Source: Candidatus Kapaibacterium sp. (GTDB lineage Bacteria; Bacteroidota; Ignavibacteria; Kapaibacteriales; UBA2268). From it: a DNA stretch of 64,000 bases. Positions 7,574 to 17,500 of the stretch are shown here, one piece after another. Location: contig JAMLHE010000011.1 in NCBI GenBank assembly GCA_023957315.1, forward strand, positions 37,203 to 101,202, written 5' to 3'. The notes under the pieces were generated by a model. It was not told the DNA's origin. It did no database searches and was given only the letters and a program-made list of their open reading frames with translations. Positions within the stretch are counted from its first letter, which is position 1, and the number at the start of each line of letters is the position of its first letter. The position numbers were made by a program, and so were the translations under genes.

Positions 7574-9865
7574 TCAAAACTTTACTTCTAATGAAATGGA
7601 CGGAATAATTGGAATAAGCTTAACATCTTCTATGACTGTTTCATCTTCACGAGTGTTGAAGAATCTGACCAAAATGTCTCGTCTGTTGTAAACATTGTAA
7701 ATATCAATAATCATTTTAGAATCTAAACCAAACATTTGGAAACTGTAGATTGCTGTTAGATTAAGTTGGTGAGACGGTGGCAATCGTAATCCGTATCTTT
7801 GAGTAGGTACCGTTTTTCCTCTACCTCTGATTTGCCCCGGCAATTGCGTATGAAATCGTGATGATGCACCGGTATAAGATTGCCCTGTTTGGAAATAAAA
7901 TGTTGCCCCGAATTCCCATCTGTCGTTCAATTCATATTGCCCAACGACCTTGAAATCATGGGTTCTGTCATACTTTGGACGAAAAGCTTCACCTTTGTTG
8001 ATGCTATCGAATTTTGATTCGATAAAGCCAATCGCATATCCCATCCAGCCGTTAAATTTACCGAAACGTTTTTGCAGGAATACCTCAGCACCCCAAGCAT
8101 TAGCTTCTCCAATAAAAAATACGTCAGAAACTGTTGCCCCTTGTAATGCAGTTGTGTTAAGTTCACTGACATTGTCGAATTTTTTGTAATATGCATCGAA
8201 AGTCAAATCATAACCATCATAAGGCATTGTTTCCAAACTCAAAATATAATGGGTTGATTTGCTTGCAGGCACTGTAGAATCGGTTGGCAGCCACGTGTCA
8301 AAAAAGGAGAAATCCGGTTGAGTCGCAAGCCTCAAATTTTGATGAAAAATTCCGCTTGCCGCTTTTAGAGCAATTCTATCTGTAAATCTATATCTCGCAG
8401 AAATTCTCGGCTCAAAATTTACCATATCGCTCAATTGCCAATAATTTGTACGCAATCCGGCTTGTATCGAGAATAATTCTGTGATTGACCATTTGGTCTG
8501 AGCATATACGCTTGTGTGCCAATCATCTATTGTCAAATTCGTACTTCCACCCGATGAGCCGACTGCTGTTGAATCTGTGTCACCTGTGAAATTCTGCAAA
8601 TATTGGAATTTGAAACTCGATGTTTCAACCCCGCTTTTGAATGTAATATCTTCGCTGACAAACCACTCCAAATTAGCCTTGAGAGTGTAATCTGTGATTG
8701 AATTATCTATAAGGAATTGATAACCCGATTGGTCGCCGCGAAAGTTGTTGTAATAATTACTGTAGCTCAAATTAACTGTCGAGAACAATTGATTGTTAAA
8801 AATATGAGTCCAACGGCTTGCCAACATCCTGTTGCCAATATCAAGCGTTAGTCCGAGACCGAAACTTTCAAAAGCCAATTGGTCGGAACTATTGAACCCG
8901 CTGATAGAGACTTTGTCATTGTCGCCGAAATCTTGTGTTATCTTAGCATTCAAATCATAAAAACCAAAGTCTGGGATAGGCTCTTCGGGATTTTCTTTTA
9001 TGAGTTTTTTGATTAAATCGAAGTATGTGCGACGTGCAGAAACTGAAAAACTTCCGTTAAACAGCGGACCTTCAACAAATGCCCTTGATGAAATTGCCCC
9101 AATTGATGCCAATCCGGAGAATTTGTTGCGATTGCCATCTTTTTGAGTCAGGTTCAAGACTGCAGACATTCTGCCACCGTATTCCGCATCAAATCCACCT
9201 TTGATGAGTTCGACATCTTTGATTGCATCGGTGTTGAAGGTAGAAATGAATCCGAACAAATGCGTCGGGTTATAAACGATGGAGCCGTCAAGCAACACGA
9301 GGTTTTGGTCAGGCGAGCCGCCACGAACAAATAGCCCGCTTGATATTTGCGATGAAGTAAGCACTCCGGGCAAATATTGCAAAGTTCTGAATACGTCCGA
9401 TTCGCCGCCTACTCTGATATTTTTAATAGTCTGGACGGGCACATTCACCTTACTTATTGATATTTGGCGACGTTCGACTTCTCTCTGAGCTTCTACAAAA
9501 ATTTCATTCAGAACTACTTCACTTTGATTCATATTGAAATCATTTCTGATTGGAACGCCTGCAACGAAATTGAACTTGCTTTCAAGTCTTTCGTACCCTA
9601 AATAACTTACTACGACTGTATATTCACCCGGTGGAATTTTTGGAATCGTATAGAAGCCTGTTTTGTTAGTTCTGGCACCAAGTTTGGTTTCCTTTATGAT
9701 AACAGTAGCACCAATCAATGTCTCGCCGGTATTTTTATCTTTGATTATACCGCTCAATGAAGATGATTTATCATCAAAAAGCTCCATTTCTTCGGAGTAA
9801 ATGCCAACAATATTAGCTAACAATATGAAAAACAGCAAAAAGCCGTATTTATTACAGATTCCCAT
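7574..9865 (-). CDS. TonB-dependent receptor with carboxypeptidase-like regulatory domain
   Basis: The 763-residue outer-membrane receptor starts with a signal peptide. A carboxypeptidase-regulatory-like beta-sandwich follows at about residues 37-115 (LSGIIKDKNTGETLIGATV ... GFYTIPKIPPGEY). The plug is at about 150-250 (DVFRTLQYLPGV, SGLFVRGGSPDQNLVLLDG, KGGFDAEYGGRMSAVLN), and the rest is a beta-barrel ending in SISLEVKF with the terminal Phe of barrel proteins. It takes up a substrate using the TonB/ExbBD energy system. It is the first gene of a two-gene operon with DUF4249. It lacks the length of SusC (about 1000 aa), so a metal chelate or small molecule is more likely than a glycan; this is an inference. 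Confidence 0.92.
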   Translation of the reverse strand: MGICNKYGFLLFFILLANIVGIYSEEMELFDDKSSSLSGIIKDKNTGETLIGATVIIKETKLGARTNKTGFYTIPKIPPGEYTVVVSYLGYERLESKFNFVAGVPIRNDFNMNQSEVVLNEIFVEAQREVERRQISISKVNVPVQTIKNIRVGGESDVFRTLQYLPGVLTSSQISSGLFVRGGSPDQNLVLLDGSIVYNPTHLFGFISTFNTDAIKDVELIKGGFDAEYGGRMSAVLNLTQKDGNRNKFSGLASIGAISSRAFVEGPLFNGSFSVSARRTYFDLIKKLIKENPEEPIPDFGFYDLNAKITQDFGDNDKVSISGFNSSDQLAFESFGLGLTLDIGNRMLASRWTHIFNNQLFSTVNLSYSNYYNNFRGDQSGYQFLIDNSITDYTLKANLEWFVSEDITFKSGVETSSFKFQYLQNFTGDTDSTAVGSSGGSTNLTIDDWHTSVYAQTKWSITELFSIQAGLRTNYWQLSDMVNFEPRISARYRFTDRIALKAASGIFHQNLRLATQPDFSFFDTWLPTDSTVPASKSTHYILSLETMPYDGYDLTFDAYYKKFDNVSELNTTALQGATVSDVFFIGEANAWGAEVFLQKRFGKFNGWMGYAIGFIESKFDSINKGEAFRPKYDRTHDFKVVGQYELNDRWEFGATFYFQTGQSYTGASSRFHTQLPGQIRGRGKTVPTQRYGLRLPPSHQLNLTAIYSFQMFGLDSKMIIDIYNVYNRRDILVRFFNTREDETVIEDVKLIPIIPSISLEVKF

Positions 9866-9952
9866 GTATTCTTAAGTAAAATGATGAAGTCATTAATTGA
9901 AATCAATGACGAAATCGAAAATTAAATGTTGCAACATCTTTTTTCGAAATGT

Positions 9953-11281
9953 TCAAGAGCGGATTGCTTTTTCCAAACTATGAGCAATAGACTGGATGTC
10001 TTTGCCTTTTAATTCTATTACAGTTGATTGGTTTCTTCGCTTGTCCAACCACATGCTGATTATATCCCACTCAACTTTGTCAGTACCACCATTTTGGGTT
10101 TTTTGCATCAAGTCTAATTGGTGATGTATTTCTGTCAGTTCAGACTTCTTACCGATAGTTTTGTGGAAATGCAAATTTCCGTCACATATTAAGAAAACAT
10201 CACATAGATAATTGTGTTCATTGTCATTAATGACAACTGCAATGTCTTTACAGACTTCTTTCTTGGGTGCAATACTTTCAGCTATCTTTTTGATGAAATC
10301 TTTGCCAAGCAAATTCTCAAGATTTTGAATGCTTTTTAAAGCATCGAGTTTAGGTTCATCTACTACAGCATTATTATTGGCTCCGTTCAAAGGCGGTGTT
10401 ATATTGAAAGGAGGTGAACTTTCGTTCAAAATTCTGAAATAATCAAGCTCGAGATGCAGGTCGGAAGCACATTCGATATATTCGACTTTGTCTGTAGCTG
10501 AAATCATATCCGCAATCTTTTTTGATTGATTTTCTGCTTTAACTATCATACGCACTACGGTAGCTCGTAGATTGCTGCTTTTGCTCACGAAAAGAATATC
10601 ATCGCTTAAGTTTTTGAATATCAATAATCCTTGCCCGTATGGGAAGTTGTCAGCGGAGATTGAAAGCTTTGTTAATACTTCCTCCTTAGGCTTGAATGTT
10701 CTTTGTGTGCGGTTCTGAAAATCTAATAACTCTTCAGTTGTTAAAATATCATGTTCATTCTCGGCAATATTCAAGAGCTCGAGAAGTATATATGCAGTAG
10801 CTTCAGCATCATCTAATGCTCTATGGCGTGAAATTATCGGGATACCGAAAAAATTTGCAAGCGAACCGACATTCTTCTTAATATCAGTTGGAAGTAGTTT
10901 TCGTGCAAGTTTCAAAGAGCACAACTTTTCACATTCGAAAACAAAACCTGAACGCTCGAATGAAGCCTTAACAAATCTATAATCAAATTCGGAATTATGA
11001 GCTACAAATATTGTATCCGGTTTGCGGAACATCGCTTTAATCCCCGGAATAGCGTCAACGAATTCAGGTGCTCGGCGAACCATCGCATCGGTAATGCCGG
11101 TCATTTTCTGGATAAACTCCGGTATTGCTTGGTGCGGATTAGCAAGAGTAGTGTATTTTTCTGTAATCAAACCACTACGTGCTGTCACACAGCCGATTTC
11201 CGTGATTCGGTGCATCTTAGGGTCGGAACCTGTTGTTTCGACATCTGTCACGACAAAATTTGTTTCCCTGATTGAAGCCAT
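9953..11281 (-). CDS. DnaQ-like 3'-5' exonuclease fused to a GIY-YIG-like (UvrC/Cho-type) domain
   Basis: The N-terminal part of this 442-residue protein is a DEDDh exonuclease: FVVTDVETTG (Exo I), HNSEFDYRFV (Exo II) and HRALDDAEAT (Exo III), within about residues 8-175. After a linker (about 185-210) comes a region parallel to the UvrC N-terminus: GLLIFKN, ILFVSKSSNLRATV, VEYIECASDLHLELDYFRIL and SPPFN. Exonuclease-GIY-YIG fusions of this type exist in many bacteria. Here the two hallmark tyrosines (GIY and YIG) read LLI and FVS, so the second nuclease is probably inactive. The start is ATG 11281; a TTG at 11287 is in frame. It is the last gene of the rRNA methyltransferase-HAD-exonuclease operon. 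A DNA repair role is likely. Confidence 0.85.
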   Translation of the reverse strand: MASIRETNFVVTDVETTGSDPKMHRITEIGCVTARSGLITEKYTTLANPHQAIPEFIQKMTGITDAMVRRAPEFVDAIPGIKAMFRKPDTIFVAHNSEFDYRFVKASFERSGFVFECEKLCSLKLARKLLPTDIKKNVGSLANFFGIPIISRHRALDDAEATAYILLELLNIAENEHDILTTEELLDFQNRTQRTFKPKEEVLTKLSISADNFPYGQGLLIFKNLSDDILFVSKSSNLRATVVRMIVKAENQSKKIADMISATDKVEYIECASDLHLELDYFRILNESSPPFNITPPLNGANNNAVVDEPKLDALKSIQNLENLLGKDFIKKIAESIAPKKEVCKDIAVVINDNEHNYLCDVFLICDGNLHFHKTIGKKSELTEIHHQLDLMQKTQNGGTDKVEWDIISMWLDKRRNQSTVIELKGKDIQSIAHSLEKAIRS

Positions 11282-11297
11282 TTGCAAACGATGTATT

Positions 11298-11927
11298 TTA
11301 TTTTAAATTAATGTGTGTAATATTTCTTATACTGTGTAATAATCCTGACAAATCCATGCTACTACCAAAGTGTATAAATTTGATTCCCATCTTTATAGCC
11401 CCTGATGAATTCTTAATATTGTCATCTATGAAAATTGTTTCATCGGGACTAAATTTCATTTTTTTGCAAACAAAATCAAAAACTTCCATATCGGGTTTTC
11501 TCAATCCAATTTCATGAGAAAAGAAAACTTCTTGAAATTTCGAAAAGAAATCTATGCACTCATCTTTAAATTTTTGGAAATGAATTTCATTTGTATTGCT
11601 CAAAATGATAATGTTGAATTGTGCAGCAAATTGTTCAGCTATTGAGATTGCATCAGCTTTTAAGCCAAGAAGCATGGCATTCCAAGCTTCGATAATGACA
11701 TTTTCAGGTGATTGAATACTATATTGCTGGCGGATATCGGAGATGAAAGATGCTGAATCTATCAAACCCTTTTCATAAATCTCAGGCATATCGAGTATGT
11801 CATTGAGCTGCATTGCTCTAAGTCTTTCACCTTCGGGTGAAATCATCGCCAGAGCCTCTATAGTTCTGCGATAATCAACATCATAAAAAACGCCGCCGAA
11901 ATCAAAAATTATATTTTTAACTAACAT
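11298..11927 (-). CDS. HAD-superfamily hydrolase, subfamily IA (YihX-like)
   Basis: The 209-residue protein has HAD motif I IIFDFGGVF, where the usual second Asp is Gly as in YihX-like phosphatases. Motif II is ILSNTNE, and motif III/IV is GLRKPDMEVF with IFIDDN. It probably dephosphorylates a small sugar phosphate or nucleotide. It sits 27 bases after the RsmB-like gene and 16 bases before the ATG of the exonuclease, in the same operon. Substrate cannot be told. Confidence 0.85.
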   Translation of the reverse strand: MLVKNIIFDFGGVFYDVDYRRTIEALAMISPEGERLRAMQLNDILDMPEIYEKGLIDSASFISDIRQQYSIQSPENVIIEAWNAMLLGLKADAISIAEQFAAQFNIIILSNTNEIHFQKFKDECIDFFSKFQEVFFSHEIGLRKPDMEVFDFVCKKMKFSPDETIFIDDNIKNSSGAIKMGIKFIHFGSSMDLSGLLHSIRNITHINLK

Positions 11928-11954
11928 GATTCTACAAAAATACTAAAAAAAGGA

Positions 11955-13364
11955 CTAATATACCTTTCGCATTCTCGCCATATAAAAGCCATCACAATTA
12001 TGGACGTATGTCTTAGTTGTATAGCTGAAATCTTGTTCGCCCAAATCCGGCAGTTCGATTCCATGAGATGAGAAATGTGGTTTGAGTGCGTCCGGTGCGA
12101 AGTTCTCATTATTTTGCAAAAAGTAATCTACAACTTCTTGATTTTCCTGCGGCATAACAGAGCAAGTGGCATAGACCAAAATCCCACCCGGTTTGACAAA
12201 ATTTGAGTAATCGCTCAAAATTCTCTTTTGCTTTTCAGCCAATCTCGCTAACAATCTATCTGTAAGTCTCAGCTTTTTCATAGGGTCTCGTCTGATTGTA
12301 CCCATCCCGGAGCACGGTGCGTCAACAAGCACCAAATCAAATTGAGTACCGCTAAAAGTGTTCTTGAGCGAAGCTAAATCAGGTGATTTGATATGAATAG
12401 CCGAAATGTTGTTAAGCCCACCACGAGAAGCACGAATTTTCAGTTCACGTAAGCGATTGAATTCGACGTCTGCTGCCACAATATCAGAATTACCCATAGT
12501 CAAGTCCGATAAATGAAGCGACTTACCGCCGGCGCCTGCACACGCATCGAGTATTTTGTCTGTTGAATTCGGATTGCAAGCAAATCCAATCAATTGACTA
12601 CCCTCGTCTTGAATTTCAAATTTGCCGCTTTTATATTCGAGCGTGTTATCAATTTTGGCTCTTTCGTTCAAAATTATCGAACTTGGTGACAATTTACCGG
12701 ATTCATATGATATGTTCATGCTATCCAACATCTGCTCAATCTCATTTTTCGAGGAGATAGTTGTACTAACGCGGAGGTTTACCGATGCAGGATAAATTGA
12801 TTTTGTAGCATATTTGATTGTCTCAACAGAAGTTTTGTCTATCTCAACTAACAAGTTATGAGGGAAAGAGTAGCGTAATTCAAGGTTCTTTAAATCATTG
12901 GGATGTGATTTGATGTGATTATCGAGTTCTTTAACAAAAGATTCAGTAGCACTTAACCAATCATTTATCGTCGAAATCGTTTCTTTTGTTTCAATTGAAA
13001 TGTCATTTATTAATAAGTTTTTAAAATCCGATTCAGAAGTGCTGTTTAAACGATTAAAAATCTCGAATGAACCAAATTCCACAAACTTTTTGTCTGCGGA
13101 CAAGAAGCAATTACACGCCGACATAAGGAAGAACTCGTTGCCGGCAATGTTGTTGTCGCTCGAGAACTTGTCAGCGAAATGCTTCAGCAAAATGAAATTC
13201 CGCAGAGTTGAGAATATGTTTTCTGATAAGAATCTGCGTTCTTTACTCCCGAAGTTTTTACGTTTACGTAAAAATTCCGAAACGATGCCATCAGTGGGCT
13301 TGGGTGACTTAATCGCAACTTCAGTCACTTGCGATGCAATTTTTAATAATGAAGATAGTTTCAT
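11955..13364 (-). CDS. RsmB/NOL1-NOP2-Sun family RNA (cytosine-5) methyltransferase
   Basis: The 469-residue protein has the SAM-binding motif ILDACAGAGGKS near residue 273. Motif IV is VLVDAPCSGMG near 347 and motif VI is VYATCSVMPQEN near 398, which supply the two cysteines of m5C methyltransferases. The N-terminal helical part (1-140) is in the place of the NusB-like RNA-binding domain of RsmB. The likely target is 16S rRNA C967, but other members of the family act elsewhere. It is the first gene of a three-gene minus-strand operon; its upstream region faces the surface-protein locus across a 500-base gap. Confidence 0.88.
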   Translation of the reverse strand: MKLSSLLKIASQVTEVAIKSPKPTDGIVSEFLRKRKNFGSKERRFLSENIFSTLRNFILLKHFADKFSSDNNIAGNEFFLMSACNCFLSADKKFVEFGSFEIFNRLNSTSESDFKNLLINDISIETKETISTINDWLSATESFVKELDNHIKSHPNDLKNLELRYSFPHNLLVEIDKTSVETIKYATKSIYPASVNLRVSTTISSKNEIEQMLDSMNISYESGKLSPSSIILNERAKIDNTLEYKSGKFEIQDEGSQLIGFACNPNSTDKILDACAGAGGKSLHLSDLTMGNSDIVAADVEFNRLRELKIRASRGGLNNISAIHIKSPDLASLKNTFSGTQFDLVLVDAPCSGMGTIRRDPMKKLRLTDRLLARLAEKQKRILSDYSNFVKPGGILVYATCSVMPQENQEVVDYFLQNNENFAPDALKPHFSSHGIELPDLGEQDFSYTTKTYVHNCDGFYMARMRKVY

Positions 13365-13876
13365 TTACTTTTGTGTCAGTTCGTTATGATGAAAGTGCTA
13401 AATTACTAAAGATTTGATAGAATGTTTGATAAAAAATCACAAAAATCGAAAAAAAATCGAAAAAAAATTTGGTTCATTGTACTTTTTGACTTACTTTTAA
13501 AGTGCAGTAAAAGGGAAGTGTGTATTTTAAAAAGTAGAATTATAATGACATCTGAGAAAATAGGCGTTTATAACGCCTTTTCGGGTATTTTAATCACAAC
13601 TGATGAGGCAAAGTCCGTATAAAAAATTTATACCATATATATACGTGTACTTTTTTTTTAACAATTTTAGGAATGTTTAAAAACTTTTTTGATTATTAGA
13701 CTGAAATATTGTAAATTCGATTGCTATTTTAGGGAGAAAAAGCAAAAGTTTTTTCTGTTTTGTGCATGAAGCATATTGGCATGGTATTTGCAAATAAGTT
13801 AATTGAATTTTTTCGAGAATTTTAACAATAGAATGGAACTAAGTTTTAACATATTTTTTATAGGAGTAATGACTGT
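13365..13876. other. 512-base divergent intergenic region upstream of the surface-protein locus
   Basis: Nothing I would call a gene is seen here. A 66-codon plus-strand frame (13422-13622) has no ribosome-binding site and very low-complexity, Lys-rich content. The region is strongly AT-rich and holds the sigma-54 promoter at 13776-13792. It must also hold the promoter of the minus-strand methyltransferase operon. The space 5' of the -24 element (13365-13775) is enough for enhancer sites of a sigma-54 activator, but I cannot name one. Confidence 0.6.
13776..13792 (+). promoter_or_regulatory. sigma-54 (RpoN) -24/-12 promoter
   Basis: TTGGCATGGTATTTGCA matches the RpoN consensus TGGCAYG-N4-TTGCW. 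The GG (13778-13779) and GC (13790-13791) dinucleotides are exactly ten bases apart. Transcription would start near 13803, about 74 bases before the first ATG of the locus. Such promoters need an AAA+ enhancer-binding activator, so the surface genes downstream are likely switched on by a specific signal. Confidence 0.8.
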
Positions 13877-14470
13877 ATGAAAAGATTTCTTGCGTATTTC
13901 GCAGTCTTAGGGTTGTTCGCAGTGTTGTTCGCAACAAGCGCATCCGCTCAAGGCTTAAAGCTGGAGAGATCTGTAATCGGGAGTGGTGGCATGGTTGCTG
14001 CCCAAAATAATACCGAATACAGCTTAAACGGCGTTACAGGTCAATTTGCCATAGGTACATTGATCGACCAGAGTCCCGGCTCTCAAAACTGGGATTTGAA
14101 TCAAGGCTTTTGGATTCCCGAACCACTATCAGGTACTAGTGTGGAAGACAATGATCCATTAGCTCAAAACGACCTGTTCAACTACCCTAACCCGGTAAAC
14201 AGGAATACTACAATCGAGTACTATCTGCCATCGGCTGCATACGTAACATTAACTGTTTACGATATGACCGGTAATCGCGTTAAAGTACTCTATGACGGAT
14301 ACCAATCAGGCGGCAAACAAACAATGGATTGGGATACAAAGGCTGACAATGGCGTCGAACTAAGCTCAGGTTCATATTTGTACGAAGTTCAAGTTCGTTC
14401 ATCCAATATGGCAGGGGCTGATACATTCAAGAGTTTCAGTAACAGAAACATTATGGTTATCGTAAGATAA
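13877..14470 (+). CDS. secreted T9SS type A sorting-domain protein, first gene of the surface locus
   Basis: This 197-residue protein has a clear signal peptide (MKRFLAYFAVLGLFAVLFAT, cleavage after ASAQ). A region of about 80 residues (LERSVIGSGGMVAAQN...GQFAIGTL...LNQGFWIPEP) follows. A T9SS C-terminal domain occupies about 105-197: NDLFNYPNPVNRNTTIEYYL, VTLTVYDMTGNRVKVL, GSYLYEVQV, NIMVIVR. The TAGGAG site lies 10 bases before the ATG. It is directly downstream of the sigma-54 promoter and 63 bases ahead of the 1853-residue fibre gene, with no terminator between, so they are probably one transcript. A role as anchor or assembly partner for the fibre is possible. Confidence 0.85.
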   Translation: MKRFLAYFAVLGLFAVLFATSASAQGLKLERSVIGSGGMVAAQNNTEYSLNGVTGQFAIGTLIDQSPGSQNWDLNQGFWIPEPLSGTSVEDNDPLAQNDLFNYPNPVNRNTTIEYYLPSAAYVTLTVYDMTGNRVKVLYDGYQSGGKQTMDWDTKADNGVELSSGSYLYEVQVRSSNMAGADTFKSFSNRNIMVIVR

Positions 14471-14533
14471 TTTCATGAAAAAGAAAATTAAACATATTAT
14501 ATTTTGTGTAACAACATTTAGGAGTATCAAATA

Positions 14534-17500
14534 ATGAAGAAACTTATTCTTCTCAGTTTTGTACTATTATCTTTGATTATAGCCTCAGTTGGCTCGGTAA
14601 TGTCTCAATCGAGACTTATCAACTATCAAGGTAATATTTTAGACCAACAAAGCAATCCTTACGAAGGATCTGCTCAAATGACATTCGAACTCTATGATAG
14701 AGAGTTCGGAGGCTCGCAACTATGGAGTGAAATCCAAAACGTAACAATGAATAAAGGTTATTTCAATGTTTACTTGGGTTCGACTACTCCTTTCCCCGCT
14801 AACTTTAGCTTTGACCGCGAATTGTGGGTACAAGTTACTGTTGGTACAAGCGCTCCATACCCGAGATCACCTCTCACTATGGTGCCTGCTGCTTTCGTTT
14901 CGGAAGTTGCTTCTTTAGCAAAATTTGCTGAAGACATTCCTGACGGTTTAGTTAACTTGAACAAATTGTCAAGTGAAGTCAAGATTATGGGCGGCGACCT
15001 TACCGGTGAGCTTCCTAATCCAAGACTCAGACCAGGTGCTATCTTAGAAGGTATCGAAGATGGTTCAATCACTCAAAGCAAATTGGCTCCTAACGTTACT
15101 ACAAGACCTTCAGGTCCTGCAAGTGGCGACCTTACAGGTTTCTATCCGGATCCATTAATTGCTCCGGGAGCGATTAATACTTTTAAAATTGCTGATGGTG
15201 CAGTTACTACTGACAAAATTGCTGACCTTGCTGTTACTTACAACAAATTCCAAAATGCTTTAGGTCCTGTTGGAACTATTCTCGGATGGGATGGTACTTC
15301 ATGGGTTGAAACTTCAGTCCCCGAATGGGAACTTGGTAAAATTGTTGAAGTATATGCCGGTGACGGTGTTTATGTTAATGAAATGGGAAATGAATATGGT
15401 AACGGTTTCTTTGATGTCGAAGTTGGTATCGCCGAATCAGGTGTAACTACTTCGAAAATTGCTGACCAAGCCGTAACTTATGGTAAACTTCAAAATGCTT
15501 ACGGACCGGTTGGTACTATTCTTGGTTGGAATGGCGAAGCTTGGATTGAAACTGATGTTCCTACTTGGGAAGCTGACGGTGTTATCGGTAATGAAGTTTT
15601 AGACGCCACTCCAAACAGAGGTTTAGTAAGAGCCGGTATGGGTACTGAAGCTTCACCTTATACTTTAGGTATTGAAGAAGAAGGCGTTGTTAATTCTATG
15701 ATTGCTGACCAAGCTGTTTCTTTAGACAAATTAGTTGACGCAACTACAGGTGGTCAAGTTATTTATTGGAACTCAGTAATGAGTCATTGGATGCTTTCTT
15801 CAGGTCCTGCTCCAATGGATGATTATGTAATCAGATGGGTTGACAATGGCGAAACAAGAGAACCCGTATGGTCAAGCGATGATGCGATTGTAGGTAACGA
15901 AGTTGTTGACGCAACTCCAATGGGTGGTTTAGAACGTTCAGGTATGGGTACAGAAGTTTCACCTTACACTTTAGGTGTTGCTCCAGGTGGCATTACAGAT
16001 GTAATGTTAGCTGATGGTGCTGTTTCTTTAGACAAACTTGCTGACGGTACTCAAATCGGACAAATTATTTGGTGGGATGCTGCAACAAGTGAATGGAGAC
16101 TTTCAGAAGGTGCTGCACCAACTCAAGACTATGTAATTAAATGGATTGACGCCGGTGGTACATTAACTCCACAATGGGCTCCGGACGATATGACTATTCC
16201 TTTCGAAAAAACAATTACTGAACATGTTCAAACATTATTCTCTCTTACTAACAATGGTAATAGCGATGTAATGGAACTCAATACAACAGGTACAGGCGAT
16301 GGTTTGATTATCAATATGACACAAGATTTAACCGGTGGCGGACACGCATTACATTTAAATGGTGCAGGATTCCATCAACCCGCTATGATGATTAATGTAG
16401 AAACTGAGTACGGTCTTCCTACTGGTGCTGCTACTGTTAATGCAACAATTAATACTTTGGATGCTGCTTCAGCAGGTTTCCAAATAAATACAGTTGTTAA
16501 TGATGATGGTAGCAATTTATACGATGTAGAAGGTCTTCAATCTTTCTTGACTGTGACTGGTGGTGCCAATAATATGTTCTATACTGGTACTTGGAGTTTT
16601 GCTGAAACAGATAACGGTATTGCTACCGGTGTTTGGGGCGAAGCTGAAGGTATGAACGTTCAAAGTAACTTTGGTGTAATTGGTAGTGCTCATGATGCCG
16701 CTGTTTCAAACATTGGTGTTTATGGTGTTGCAAATTCTCCTATTTACCAAGATTACACAGCTATGTTCCCAGCCGGATTTAGTGCAGCTGTTGTTGCATA
16801 TAACGAAGGTGGAACATTTGCAGATTATGGTATATTTGCTTTAGTTGATGGCGAAGCTACAGGCGCTTATGTTGAAGCTGAAGACGCTTCAGCAGGCGTA
16901 TTCACTAATAATAGTGAATATACAGAAACTGTATTAGCATTTAACCAAGATAGGGGTGACGTTGTTGTCGGTATTGCTAACGAAGGTTCTGCTTTTGTTG
17001 GTTTTAACGAAAGTTCTACATCAACCGCAGTTTTAGAAAACATTGGTACCGGTTCAGCTATCGAAGCTGCTTCAATGGGTACTAATTTCCCAACTGTATG
17101 GGCAGAAAATCTTAATGATGGTCCTGCTGCATGGTTTGTTGGTACTAACCCACAAACTGACGGCTTTGCAAATAATAATTCAGTTGCTGCTGTCATTAAT
17201 GAAAATAATGGTCGTGCTTTATATGTAGAAGGTGGAGCGGCAAATGATGAAAATGCCGGTAACCCATACTTCGCAGACCCTGCTAACAATGATGACGCTT
17301 CTTTAATAGTTGTAAATACAGCTTATCAAGGTGGCGCTCCTTGGGGTACTGCAATCAAAACTTACGGTGACATTTGGGCTAACTCTACTATCGGTGCAAG
17401 CCAATTAGTAGCTCTTGACGCTCTTGTTATCGGCGACCCATTAGGCTTGAATACTACTTTGTATCCTCCTATGTTCCCAGGTGCTCCTTTAGTTATCAAC

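Noticed and set aside
13422..13622. 66-codon plus-strand frame in the intergenic region before the surface locus
   Set aside because: It has no ribosome-binding site, a Lys-rich low-complexity start and no recognisable pattern, and lies upstream of the sigma-54 promoter.
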